Assembly: GCA_047495785.1 (NCBI GenBank)
Contig: JBLDXI010000056.1
Span: 1 to 64,000, forward strand
Direction: 5' to 3'
From: Lepidodermella squamata
Taxonomy: Eukaryota; Gastrotricha
Length of the DNA: 64,000 bases
Shown: positions 47,285 through 57,879 of the stretch, one piece after another
Position numbering within the stretch: the stretch's first letter is position 1
How the letters are laid out: every line of letters starts with the position of its first letter
Notes under the pieces: model-generated
What the model saw: the letters and a program-made list of their open reading frames with translations, nothing else
Told to the model about the DNA's origin: nothing
Database searches by the model: none
Position numbers and translations under genes: made by a program

Positions 47285-48184
47285 TCACTGAGGCCGGTAT
47301 GGGTAGCATTGGCATAGGTTAGCAATTTTATCGTCGTCGCCCATCAGAAGAACGCGCGTGAAGATGCCGAAACAAGATATTGCGTCACCAGGCTTCATGA
47401 TATCTCCACAGCAAGAATCTAAATCTGTGTAACCCGCCCCAAGCTGAATTGTTATTCCACCCTCAAGCCAACCAAGCAAAGCCCCGGATAAGGCACCAAC
47501 ATCGTCCATCAGCATACTGCTGATCCTTGTCTCATCGTACACAGAGAACAAAACTGACAATCGGCGATTGGGTGCTGAATATTCTATGTCTACGGCATTC
47601 CACGTATTTAGTGGCATCCTCGTTTCCAGCTCAGCTACAGGTATTCCCTTTCGGCCGCGAATCTGAATGGTGCTAACACCGCCTACAGCTTTGATCCAAT
47701 TTAACGCTAGCCGGATCTCGCCAGTCGGAGACCTTGTGACAAAGATTGGCAGAACACCGTAGTACTTGCTTATAATATTAAATGTGATTTTAAACGACCC
47801 GTCGCCGAGATTTCGCAGTGAATTCGGTATTGTAAATGACAACAGCTGTGAGTTGTTAATGTTGACTGAGTAAGCGGTGGCTGGCATGCGAAAAGGTCCT
47901 TTTCTAGGGTATATTACAGCAGCTGGGTTCTCTTGAACAGCAATTTTGTTTGGCGAGATGTCATCCGTTCCTGAAGCAGAGCTGAGGTGAAAGTATGAAT
48001 AAAGGCTCCTCATTCTTCCGGATTTGCATTGGAAATCATATGGATTAAACATGGCATTGACAGCGAAATATTTAACGCTTTCATGGCGGGAAGGGCTATT
48101 TCGGTATTTAGACTTCGGAAATCCGCAGAAAATTGGACTTGATGAATTGTTGATCGCCCTTTTGAGGAATACATATGGTGACAT
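47285..48184 (-). CDS. LamG-like (concanavalin-fold) domain protein, 5' end uncertain
   Basis: A single 299-residue open frame ends at 47285. From about residue 125 it has the alternating strands of a laminin-G/concanavalin jelly roll: GSFKITFNIISKYYGVLP, then IRLALNWIKAVGG, MPLNTWNAVDIEYSA and RRLSVLFSVYDET, with paired cysteines near the end (DSCCGDI, ISCFGIF, LCQCYP). Such domains bind glycans or matrix proteins outside the cell. The ATG used here has no signal peptide, so the true 5' exon may lie upstream; a hydrophobic minus-strand frame at 48269-48496 is a candidate but has no ATG and no clear donor. In the second copy of the duplication most of this gene is deleted. Confidence 0.6.
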   Translation of the reverse strand: MSPYVFLKRAINNSSSPIFCGFPKSKYRNSPSRHESVKYFAVNAMFNPYDFQCKSGRMRSLYSYFHLSSASGTDDISPNKIAVQENPAAVIYPRKGPFRMPATAYSVNINNSQLLSFTIPNSLRNLGDGSFKITFNIISKYYGVLPIFVTRSPTGEIRLALNWIKAVGGVSTIQIRGRKGIPVAELETRMPLNTWNAVDIEYSAPNRRLSVLFSVYDETRISSMLMDDVGALSGALLGWLEGGITIQLGAGYTDLDSCCGDIMKPGDAISCFGIFTRVLLMGDDDKIANLCQCYPYRPQ

Positions 48185-49481
48185 ATGCTACGTGAGGGCT
48201 GAGGGAAACAATTGCTAGGACAAGTAATTTGACCGTGGAAAGGATTTCTCAATTGATTTTTCATCTACTTAGGTTGGATGTCTCATCGTTCGCGATGTGG
48301 ATAATGTGGATAATTCGGCGGGTGCCGAGGAAGATATCGAAATTCGTTCGCTCAGTTCTGGAGCTTTCCTCAATTGTAGAATTGGTAGTAATCGGGGAAC
48401 GTCGAAAAAACGGTTAAAGGGCATCGAAGTGCCGATAAATTCTAACTTGACTGTTGCGAAAGAAAATAGTAAATAGGCGAACTTGATACTGACCAAAATA
48501 AATATAACGGCTTTATAAATGCATAGGCTAGTAAATTCTCGCGGCGGAGTCTTTTTGCACGTTTATTGCATTCTTCCGTCTATGTACGCTTTTCGCCCAG
48601 GTACTCTTTTTCGCAGAATCCTGTGAAAGTGTACTATGGCGATGGCTGACTGTATTGCTTTTTTATGTTGGCCACAGGGCTTTGAGGCCAGGGCATGCTG
48701 GGCGAATGTGAATCACCCCGCGAAAATTGGGCCTAAATGACATGAACAATTTAAACTGCCGAATTTTTAATTGAAATCGGAATAATCGGACGAAAGTTGC
48801 GCGCTCGTCCGCGCTGCCGCAACTGCGGTGGCAAGCATGCCGCGAACTCGAGGGAATGCCCTCTGCGCCTGCCTCCGGCGGGCTGAAACGAACATGCACA
48901 TGGGAAATTGTGTTTTCGAAAGAAATTGCAATTTCAAGACGGGTCGGGTGGTAACTGGGATTTCTAACAAAATCCTAGTTGTCACTGCTCAAAATGTGAA
49001 AAATTTTTAAGGATGGGATAGTTGGGATTCCCCGGCGGGGCTGCCCTGGATGGGTGGAGAAGGGGGTTGGTTGAGCTAGTTACGCCCGGCAGTGATGACG
49101 CACGCCTGATCCGTCGTCTGTAATTCCACGATTGCGGTGGCGCTGTAGGGACCGCACTTGATTGGTCCGGTCGGCGCGGCTCTCTGAGCCAAATGCCCCA
49201 GTAGGTTAGGAGGGTCCAAGGCTTGTTCTGGTAGAGTTTGAAAGGCTTCCCTTTCCAAAACCTCACAGCGCCAGTTCACCGGGAACCGAGACAAATAATG
49301 AGTTTTATTTATCGTCCATCCTCGCGTAAACCGCTTTGGGTATCTTTTAAAATCGGCAGCGTGGCGGGATCAGCTTGAAACCTACGAAATAACTGGACAA
49401 TAGGCTTGATAGGCTGGTGACTTTTCATATACTTGCAGCAAACTTGAATCGAGCCAGCTGGTTTTCAAGCAAACAAACAAA
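48185..49481. other. Duplicated spacer with retroelement-like remnants (copy 1)
   Basis: 48333-49481 equals 55229-56377 at an offset of 6896 bp. It contains the zinc-knuckle fragment listed next. Minus-strand frames at 48982-49294 are Pro/Arg/Ser-rich and I cannot assign them. Positions 49265-49480 are the homologue of 43880-44130. Confidence 0.55.
48764..48886 (+). pseudogene. CCHC zinc-knuckle fragment, retroelement-like (copy 1)
   Basis: A plus-strand frame ending at TGA 48884-48886 reads RCRNCGGKHAANSRECP. Its Cys-x2-Cys-x3-His-x6-Cys pattern is like the nucleic-acid-binding knuckles of retrotransposon ORF1/Gag proteins. The surrounding frame is short and has no start, so it is probably a decayed fragment. 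An identical copy lies at 55660-55782. Confidence 0.5.
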
Positions 49482-50530
49482 TTTAGTATAACGCCTTAGA
49501 TCTGGTTTTAGACAGCAGGCGGATTTTAGGGCGCTAGGCCGAAGGCCGTTGCGCTCTAAAATCCGCCAGCTGGATGAAACCAGATCTAAGGCGTTGTACT
49601 TTTTAATACGTGTCTGAAATTAAATCGGCTGAGCAGGACAGATCAATTCCGAGATTGTATTTTTGGACGTGTCCAAGAAACGGCTCTCCCAAAAAGATAC
49701 CGGCTTATTTAAAAAGGGGTCACCGTCGATTGTTTCCATGTTTTCAATCACCATGTCCGAGTGGTCAGATTAAGACAAAGTTAAGCTAGCGGCATGTCGG
49801 TCTAGTGATAATGAAAAGCCCGCGCTTGGCTTTACTAGTCATCTCATTTAGCGTTTATTCAATTTGAATGCTACTAGCTATTTTTCTCACATTTTGGCAT
49901 TCAAATTTCGTTAATTATCGAGCGTTGTCAGGTCATTTAAAGTGACTAAGATGTGCAACTGAAGTAAGTTTGACTCTTTTTCAAGCGTTCTCAGCAAAAT
50001 CGATAGGCCTTATTTTGCTCAAATCAATCATTTCTTACTTTCGCAATAAGATTTGCCTGATTTCAAAAATTTGGGAAATTTATCAGCGTTATTTTGCGCC
50101 GGTAAATTATGATTTATTGATTATTATCGATTTTTTTGAAATTCTGCGGTACTCATTGTAGCTGCATTGAGCGCTATTAGCTTATTTCTTTTATGGGCTG
50201 TTTTTCTTATACCCTATTGATTTGATTCTTAGTTTGCCAATATTCCTTTTCGCGCGAAAATAATTGTCCAAACCCCACTTTTCATTTGTCACTAATCGCA
50301 TCAGCTGCTCTTGTCATAACATCTGGGTAAAATAAGCTTTTTTCGAGATGTTTTGGGCTCTAAGACAGCGTGTCCGACACAGTGATGGATTCATTTCAGG
50401 CAGGCCGATTTTTGAAGTCAGGAAGGCAGGACATCAAAAAATCGGCCTGCCTGAAATTAATCCATCATTGTGTCGGACACGCTGTCTGAAATTGGAGCGA
50501 AGGCGGATTTTATTTCAGACATGTATTAAA
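49479..50530. mobile_element. 1049-bp insertion present in only one duplication copy
   Basis: Copy 2 (around 56375) reads straight across the point where copy 1 carries 49482-50530. The offset between copies falls from 6896 to 5847 bp, giving an insertion of exactly 1049 bp, with AAA repeated on both sides. The left end holds a palindrome of about 120 bp (AACGCCTTAGATCTGGTTT and its complement). The right end holds another, with GACAGCGTGTCCGACAC and its complement. An inner inverted pair (TTTTTAATACGTGTCTGAAAT and its near-complement) lies at about 49600 and 50510. No transposase frame is visible; this is probably a non-autonomous DNA transposon or nested MITEs. Confidence 0.85.
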
Positions 50531-52092
50531 ATTCGTTAGACCCACGCATGAAATATCAGCATGGGCGCATCATTTTATGCCAGGAATGTCAGTACTATAC
50601 CGCGGGTTGCGCATCATAACAGTTTGCCAGAAATAGAACACGATGGCGTAATGCTTTTGATGCGCAGAATACAAAAGCTGAACCCATCAGTTTTATCTCT
50701 TCATCCGATTAATGTATTTTTTCATCCGACAACCAAAAATGTGACTAAAACCTGCCGACTTGCTTTTTCATATTTTCAAAAAATTACAATAAGCCAGTGA
50801 ACACTCGGATTTAGTCGGTTCAGGGGTCAAAATAGGTTGCATAAAAGGTATATACACGCATCAAAATCGGTCTCATGAAAATTGAAAAAATCGATATTTT
50901 AATGTCGGATGATTTCAGTCGCACTTTCTATTGTCGGATGAAATAAGAGATTGGTCGGATAAAAAGCTGCTTGGGTAATTGCCATTCCTTAAACAGTTAC
51001 AATGCAGATGTAGACAGCAGGTTGAGTCCTTGCACGGTGACCTCGTCGGAGATATATAACATATGTCGTTCGCACAGGGTTCGTAAATCGATTTCTTCAC
51101 CACGTCAACAGTGTCAAATCGATCGCTACGTCTTTTGAAACTGATTTTTGGGTCGATAACCAGGAATGTTTTCTCTTACTGACGCGAATATCAAAACGGT
51201 GTTTTTTCTCGAACAATTCGGACATTGTACATTATAACAATTTTTGCATTCTTTTTGTTGTGTCTGCTGATGTCCATCACATGATCTTGATACCCTTGAT
51301 ATTTCCTCATTTCATGTTCTACTGAATTCATACCTACGATCTTAATATCAATTATATCAAATATATGTAGCAAATTATACGGCGTTTTATTATTCGCCAT
51401 TTTCGACGCTTGTTACGAAATTTGTATGAAGAATTCGCAGATAAATAAAAGAGAACTACAATGCGTATTAAATTGTTCTTTATACGAATTGGCGAAGCTA
51501 ATAGTGTTTCATTTGCATTGGAAATCGCAACTTTTTCAGGTAATTAATGGTCGTGGTTCATTGATTTTTATTGATGTCGGTTGATGATGAAGATTGATTC
51601 ATACCAAGTTCTTGACTTTTGAATTCGCAGGAGCGAAATTCTTATGATTGCGTTTCGACAATAGCTGAGGAGACACCACAATATATGAATGAACCCACTG
51701 AGATCAACTTTCTGCTTCTTTGATGTCTTCAACTGCAAGAGACAATTAGAAGTAAGAATTAATTCTACTTTTTTTTACTTTTGTAAGCCAGCATTTTTGA
51801 GTGAAGACCCGCCTTCTTGTGCAAATAAGCAACCAGCTATGTTTGCAATACTTTGGCGATTCAGATGTTCCTCTGCTTGCCAAAATATCGCTGTGTTAGT
51901 GTTATCATTCACTAAGTGCATCGGTATCCCGAGACACGTGAATACGCCTCGTTATACACGTGAACCGTAGTTAAAACAGCTGGCTAAGATCGGCCTGGCG
52001 TTGCCTATAAAATCGGAAGGATACACTGCACATTTTTCATTATACTTTTTTCGTTTGGAATTTCGTTGCAAGTTTGATATTTTAGCTTCAAC
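50531..52092. other. Spacer with the promoter of peptide gene 3
   Basis: 50531-52032 is repeated at 56378-57879 (offset 5847 bp), with one base difference noticed near the end. No gene is supported. The peptide gene 3 promoter lies at its right end. Confidence 0.6.
51935..52012 (+). promoter_or_regulatory. Promoter of peptide gene 3: paired CACGTG E-boxes and TATA box
   Basis: CACGTG at 51935-51940 and 51957-51962 (again 22 bp apart), CAGCTGGCTAAGATCGGCC downstream, and TATAAAA at 52006-52012, about 80 bp before the ATG at 52093. It matches the gene 2 promoter and the orphan copy at 57782. Confidence 0.65.
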
Positions 52093-52698
52093 ATGAACAA
52101 GATCATCCTTGTTACTCTTGTCATGGTGAGTTCAAGGCCTCGATAATGATATCTTCTTCCGTAATATCATTTTATTTAACAGGCTTTCGCCGCGGTGTTG
52201 GCTGTATCTGCAGAGGAAAACAACGGCTTTGTGGCTCGTGAGGCTGCCTACGAAGAAGAGATAGCTCGTGAGGAAAACAAGAATGCGAAATCTGGTCCTA
52301 ACAGGCAGAGCTCCTTGAGCCCGTGGGCTGGCTCAGCAGCCAACAAGAATGCGAAATCTGGTCCTAACAGGCAAACCTCCCTGAACCCTAAAGCTGGCTC
52401 AGCAGCCAACAAGAATGCGAAATCTGGTCCTAACAGGCAGACCTCCCTGAACCCTAAAGCTGGCTCAGCAGCCAACAAGAATGCGAAATCTGGTCCTAAC
52501 AGGCAAACCTCCCTGAACCCTAAAGCTGGCTCAGCAGCCAACAAGAATGCGAAATCTGGTCCTAACAGGCAAACCTCCCTGAACCCTAAAGCTGGCTCAG
52601 CAGGCAACAAGAACAAAAGCAACAAAACCGGCAAGAATGCGAACAAGAACCACCCCGGTCCAGTCGCACGGCATTCTTTGAGCGCAAAGTCTTTCTAA
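52093..52698 (+). CDS. Secreted cationic repeat peptide precursor, member 3
   Basis: Exons 52093-52125 and 52183-52698 give 182 residues. The plan is as in member 2: signal peptide (MNKIILVTLVM, AFAAVLAVSA), acidic segment AREAAYEEEIAREE, then five copies of the basic 22-residue repeat (KSGPNRQTSLNPKAGSA plus ANKNA; the first has the variant SSLSPW) and the tail NHPGPVARHSLSAKSF. The Lys-rich linker found in member 2 is absent here, so the acidic part runs straight into the repeats. AATAAA lies at 52849-52854. Unrecognised family; a defensive, structural or signalling peptide are all possible. Confidence 0.87.
52285..52614 (+). repeat. Five 66-bp tandem repeats within peptide gene 3
   Basis: Units start at about 52285, 52351, 52417, 52483 and 52549, an exact 66-bp period encoding 22 residues. 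Units 2-5 are nearly identical; unit 1 differs at a few codons. Gene 2 has the same unit at about 45921, 45987 and 46053. Confidence 0.95.
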
Positions 52699-53117
52699 AA
52701 GGCTTGTGGAGCCGAAGTGGCTGTGAAGCTATTTATTGTGGAGCCATTCAACATTCAACCCATAGTCAGCTGCGGGATCTGGTCTGGTTTTTTTCTTGAG
52801 GTCGTAGTTAGGCACATGTCACTCTTGAGCTTGGTGTTGGGTTATTAGAATAAATAAAAAATTGCAATTCACTCATCCGGCTTAAGTTTGGGGATCCTGA
52901 CTTCCAGTTATGGATCAAACATGGCATTGAGAATGAAATATTCGGTGGCGTTAGCTGCCATTTCACTTATGAAGACATCCAGCTATTCAGCAAGATTTTT
53001 GGCAAGATTTCTTCAAAATGCTCTTGCTAATAATTTATTTCCCGTACTCGGTACTTGGTGTAGCTAGTAATATTTAGCTATTACAATTACATTATTTCAC
53101 TATCGAAGCATTAAAAA

Positions 53118-53737
53118 ACAATTGTGTACGAGACCTAGGTGTTCAAGTGGATAGCGAGCTATCTTTCGAGACTCATTGTTGTTTACTAAAGAATAGGTGC
53201 AATAATTTGATTGGTTGTATTCTCAAATCTTTAAAAAGCAGGAATCTTCGTTTGAAATTTGAAAGCCTATAAAAACTATGTTTTACCACTACTCGACTAT
53301 GCGTCCTCGGTTTATAATCCTTTCCATCTCGGGATTATTGATGATCTGGAATCAATGCAGCGAAAATGTTTAATGAAATTGTCGAATTACGAATCATCTG
53401 ATTATAATTTTCTACTTGAAAAATTTGATTTGTTGTCTCTGGAACAGCGCCGATTCACTAAAGATATTGTTTTCACTTACAAATTCTATCATAATCTTGT
53501 TGACGCTAAATTTACAGATTTATTTACGCCTTCTAGCAACAAATATGCTCCTCTTCATCGCATTCGTCAATCTGAATGCCATTTGATAAACATCTTATGA
53601 ATATTTCTTATGATAAACATCTTGTGTCGTCAGTGAGGCGCCGTAATACGTGAAAAATTATCTTTTTTTCTGTTTGCTACAATCGCAAGTGCGATAATTG
53701 CAAGTCAAATATAAAAAAAATAAATAAATAAATAGAT
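53118..53737 (+). mobile_element. 5'-truncated, frameshifted non-LTR retrotransposon
   Basis: Two overlapping frames together match the C-terminal end of a LINE reverse-transcriptase protein: first DLGVQVDSELSFETHC (from 53130), then after a frameshift YKNYVLPLLDYASSVYNPF and a LESMQRKCL motif (53259-53600). It ends in an AAATAAATAAATAAATA tail at about 53713-53733, typical of CR1/jockey-type elements. The 5' part is missing. It inserted into the region downstream of peptide gene 3; the matching copy-1 sequence near 46620 lacks it. Confidence 0.85.
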
Positions 53738-53965
53738 TGCGTTTCGAAAATATTCAATTTCCCTGCTTATTTTTTCAAATGTTCAATTCCAATTGACAAT
53801 GAAGAACTAAGCATTAATTCTACCACCCACTCCCTAATTTTTGGCAAGCCAGCCTTTTTCCATAAACTGCCGGTTTGTGCAAATACGCCGGTAGTTGTAT
53901 TTCAGGAATTTTATATGAATGGCAGAAAATCATACATGTGTCCCCTCGCCTCTGTCATTCGCCAA
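53738..53965. other. Truncated upstream flank of a peptide gene
   Basis: This stretch resembles the sequence 5' of gene 3 (about 51650-51925; shared CATTCGCCAAGTGCATCGGTAT-like end) but is diverged. It stops just short of the E-box pair, where it joins the 3' end of a peptide gene. Confidence 0.6.
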
Positions 53966-54072
53966 GTGCATCGGTATGCAACAAGAACAGAAGCAACAAA
54001 ACCGGCAAGAATGCGAACAAGAACCACCCCGGTCCAGTCGCACGGCATTCTTTGAGCGCAAAGGCTTTCTAA
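53966..54072 (+). pseudogene. Peptide family member 4: 3' end only, deletion pseudogene
   Basis: Only the C-terminal part (CNKNRSNKTGKNANKNHPGP ending SLSAKAF) is present, joined directly to upstream flank sequence. The E-boxes, TATA box, signal-peptide exon and all repeats have been deleted. The 3' flank, with AATAAA at 54233-54238, is like that of genes 2 and 3. It cannot encode a secreted product. Confidence 0.85.
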
Positions 54073-54660
54073 AAGGCTTCTGGAGCCGAAGTGGCTGTGA
54101 AGCTATTTATTGTGGAGCCATTCAACATTCAACCCATAGTCAGCGGCGTTGGATCTGGTATGGTTTCTTTCTTGAGGTGGTGGTTCAGCACATGTTACTC
54201 GTGAAATTACCAACTCAGGTTTGGGTTATTGGAATAAATAGAAAATGGAATTTCATTCGTCCGGCTTCAATTTGGGGATCATGACTTTTAGGCGCATGGG
54301 TCAAAGATGGCGTTGAGAATGAAATCTTCAGTGACGATAATTGCTATTGGGAAATAAATTTGGAAAAAATCCAGGTATAGTAAGCTAGATTTTTGGCTAG
54401 ATTTATTCAAAATGCTCTTGCTAATAATTTCTTCCCTGTACTCGGTACTTGGTGGTTAGTGATATTCAGGTATGATTGCATTGTTTCACAATCGAAGCAT
54501 TAAAAAAGAAAAAAGAATAGCCGATCTCAGCCAAATAGCTGAAATCTGAAAATAGCTAAGTTGGATGAGTGTGGGAAATAGATTATTAGCAAGTTCAGCA
54601 TTTTGCGGAGCTACGATGAGCTTACGATGAGCTGATTAGTCACATTTCTCTTATTGAAAG

Positions 54661-54984
54661 TTGAAAGGAAGCCCCCAATTATCCTCCCAACTGGTGGATC
54701 ATAATCATCTCTGCTTTTATACGGCCTCCTGTCAGTTTGCACTTCTAGACATCAATTCATCCTTATCAAATATAGGTTTCATAAACGTTACAACTCCATC
54801 AGACTGCAATTGTAGATTACTGTCTCTTACCAGCCAACGCACAAGCTATGGGATAATTTGGAGGTCCAGTTCTATCGTAACTATGTATTCGTTTGATTTG
54901 ATGCAACCTGCTCTGGTAAATTCGAAATATGTAATCAGAATAATATCACTTGCGTTCGTCATTTTAATTTTCAAATGCGGCTAA
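54661..54984 (+). CDS. Unrecognised ORF with hydrophobic C-terminus, second copy
   Basis: Duplicate of the frame at 46780-47103, with the same peptide and no added break. As there, no start codon or partner exon was found, so coding status is open. Confidence 0.25.
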   Translation: MKGSPQLSSQLVDHNHLCFYTASCQFALLDINSSLSNIGFINVTTPSDCNCRLLSLTSQRTSYGIIWRSSSIVTMYSFDLMQPALVNSKYVIRIISLAFVILIFKCG

Positions 54985-55165
54985 TTACAAGCCCGAAGCG
55001 CCTTCATGGCTCGCCCTTTCAATTTCGGATGTTCTATTGAATATATTTAAAAAGCAAACGCAATCATGATAACATTTTTCATGACGCAAATTGGCGAGCT
55101 GTTCAAAACGTTCAAGACTTCACATATTTTATTTAGGCTGATTTGAAGTTTTTGCCAGATTCCAT

Positions 55166-55223
55166 TCACTGAGGCCGGTATGGGTAGCATTGGCATAGGT
55201 TAGCAATTTTATCGTCGTCGCCC
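55166..55223 (-). pseudogene. Remnant of the LamG-like gene
   Basis: The last 19 codons or so of the gene at 47285-48184 survive here, fused through a short GATC junction to sequence from beyond the gene's 5' end. The domain itself is gone. Confidence 0.8.
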
Positions 55224-55659
55224 AGATCGATATCGAAATTCGTTCGCTCAGTTCTGGAGCTTTCCTCAATTGTAGAATTGGTAGTAATCGGGGAACGTCG
55301 AAAAAACGGTTAAAGGGCATCGAAGTGCCGATAAATTCTAACTTGACTGTTGCGAAAGAAAATAGTAAATAGGCGAACTTGATACTGACCAAAATAAATA
55401 TAACGGCTTTATAAATGCATAGGCTAGTAAATTCTCGCGGCGGAGTCTTTTTGCACGTTTATTGCATTCTTCCGTCTATGTACGCTTTTCGCCCAGGTAC
55501 TCTTTTTCGCAGAATCCTGTGAAAGTGTACTATGGCGATGGCTGACTGTATTGCTTTTTTATGTTGGCCACAGGGCTTTGAGGCCAGGGCATGCTGGGCG
55601 AATGTGAATCACCCCGCGAAAATTGGGCCTAAATGACATGAACAATTTAAACTGCCGAA

Positions 55660-55782
55660 TTTTTAATTGAAATCGGAATAATCGGACGAAAGTTGCGCGC
55701 TCGTCCGCGCTGCCGCAACTGCGGTGGCAAGCATGCCGCGAACTCGAGGGAATGCCCTCTGCGCCTGCCTCCGGCGGGCTGA
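55660..55782 (+). pseudogene. CCHC zinc-knuckle fragment, retroelement-like (copy 2)
   Basis: Duplicate of 48764-48886 at an offset of 6896 bp, with the same CRNCGGKHAANSREC motif and stop. Confidence 0.5.
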
Positions 55783-57781
55783 AACGAACATGCACATGGG
55801 AAATTGTGTTTTCGAAAGAAATTGCAATTTCAAGACGGGTCGGGTGGTAACTGGGATTTCTAACAAAATCCTAGTTGTCACTGCTCAAAATGTGAAAAAT
55901 TTTTAAGGATGGGATAGTTGGGATTCCCCGGCGGGGCTGCCCTGGATGGGTGGAGAAGGGGGTTGGTTGAGCTAGTTACGCCCGGCAGTGATGACGCACG
56001 CCTGATCCGTCGTCTGTAATTCCACGATTGCGGTGGCGCTGTAGGGACCGCACTTGATTGGTCCGGTCGGCGCGGCTCTCTGAGCCAAATGCCCCAGTAG
56101 GTTAGGAGGGTCCAAGGCTTGTTCTGGTAGAGTTTGAAAGGCTTCCCTTTCCAAAACCTCACAGCGCCAGTTCACCGGGAACCGAGACAAATAATGAGTT
56201 TTATTTATCGTCCATCCTCGCGTAAACCGCTTTGGGTATCTTTTAAAATCGGCAGCGTGGCGGGATCAGCTTGAAACCTACGAAATAACTGGACAATAGG
56301 CTTGATAGGCTGGTGACTTTTCATATACTTGCAGCAAACTTGAATCGAGCCAGCTGGTTTTCAAGCAAACAAACAAAATTCGTTAGACCCACGCATGAAA
56401 TATCAGCATGGGCGCATCATTTTATGCCAGGAATGTCAGTACTATACCGCGGGTTGCGCATCATAACAGTTTGCCAGAAATAGAACACGATGGCGTAATG
56501 CTTTTGATGCGCAGAATACAAAAGCTGAACCCATCAGTTTTATCTCTTCATCCGATTAATGTATTTTTTCATCCGACAACCAAAAATGTGACTAAAACCT
56601 GCCGACTTGCTTTTTCATATTTTCAAAAAATTACAATAAGCCAGTGAACACTCGGATTTAGTCGGTTCAGGGGTCAAAATAGGTTGCATAAAAGGTATAT
56701 ACACGCATCAAAATCGGTCTCATGAAAATTGAAAAAATCGATATTTTAATGTCGGATGATTTCAGTCGCACTTTCTATTGTCGGATGAAATAAGAGATTG
56801 GTCGGATAAAAAGCTGCTTGGGTAATTGCCATTCCTTAAACAGTTACAATGCAGATGTAGACAGCAGGTTGAGTCCTTGCACGGTGACCTCGTCGGAGAT
56901 ATATAACATATGTCGTTCGCACAGGGTTCGTAAATCGATTTCTTCACCACGTCAACAGTGTCAAATCGATCGCTACGTCTTTTGAAACTGATTTTTGGGT
57001 CGATAACCAGGAATGTTTTCTCTTACTGACGCGAATATCAAAACGGTGTTTTTTCTCGAACAATTCGGACATTGTACATTATAACAATTTTTGCATTCTT
57101 TTTGTTGTGTCTGCTGATGTCCATCACATGATCTTGATACCCTTGATATTTCCTCATTTCATGTTCTACTGAATTCATACCTACGATCTTAATATCAATT
57201 ATATCAAATATATGTAGCAAATTATACGGCGTTTTATTATTCGCCATTTTCGACGCTTGTTACGAAATTTGTATGAAGAATTCGCAGATAAATAAAAGAG
57301 AACTACAATGCGTATTAAATTGTTCTTTATACGAATTGGCGAAGCTAATAGTGTTTCATTTGCATTGGAAATCGCAACTTTTTCAGGTAATTAATGGTCG
57401 TGGTTCATTGATTTTTATTGATGTCGGTTGATGATGAAGATTGATTCATACCAAGTTCTTGACTTTTGAATTCGCAGGAGCGAAATTCTTATGATTGCGT
57501 TTCGACAATAGCTGAGGAGACACCACAATATATGAATGAACCCACTGAGATCAACTTTCTGCTTCTTTGATGTCTTCAACTGCAAGAGACAATTAGAAGT
57601 AAGAATTAATTCTACTTTTTTTTACTTTTGTAAGCCAGCATTTTTGAGTGAAGACCCGCCTTCTTGTGCAAATAAGCAACCAGCTATGTTTGCAATACTT
57701 TGGCGATTCAGATGTTCCTCTGCTTGCCAAAATATCGCTGTGTTAGTGTTATCATTCACTAAGTGCATCGGTATCCCGAGA

Positions 57782-57859
57782 CACGTGAATACGCCTCGTT
57801 ATACACGTGAACCGTAGTTAAAACAGCTGGCTAAGATCGGCCTGGCGTTGCCTATAAAA
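57782..57859 (+). promoter_or_regulatory. Orphan promoter copy of the peptide family
   Basis: The E-box pair (57782-57787 and 57804-57809) and TATAAAA (57853-57859) of peptide gene 3 are preserved. Homology ends at 57879, before the transcribed exon, so the promoter now faces unrelated sequence. The next plus-strand open frames start at 58466 and 58923. Confidence 0.6.
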
Positions 57860-57879
57860 TCGCAAGGATACACTGCACA

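Larger units (their letters stand above)
54311..57879. repeat. Second copy of a segmental duplication
   Basis: Three collinear blocks match earlier sequence almost exactly: 54311-55223 with 46430-47342 (offset 7881), 55229-56377 with 48333-49481 (offset 6896), and 56378-57879 with 50531-52032 (offset 5847). The offset steps are a deletion of about 990 bp in this copy (47343-48332 missing) and the 1049-bp insertion in copy 1. The low divergence implies a recent event. A fragment of the LamG-like gene's last codons remains at 55166-55223. Confidence 0.93.

Noticed and set aside
48663-49294. Several frames of 60-94 codons repeated exactly at 55559-56190
   Set aside because: Their exact repetition only reflects the recent segmental duplication and is not evidence of coding. 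No start, domain or splice support.
49754-49830. TGTCCGAGTGG, a Leu/Ser tRNA-like A box inside the 1049-bp element
   Set aside because: No B box or acceptor stem could be paired. At most it is a decayed tRNA-derived fragment.
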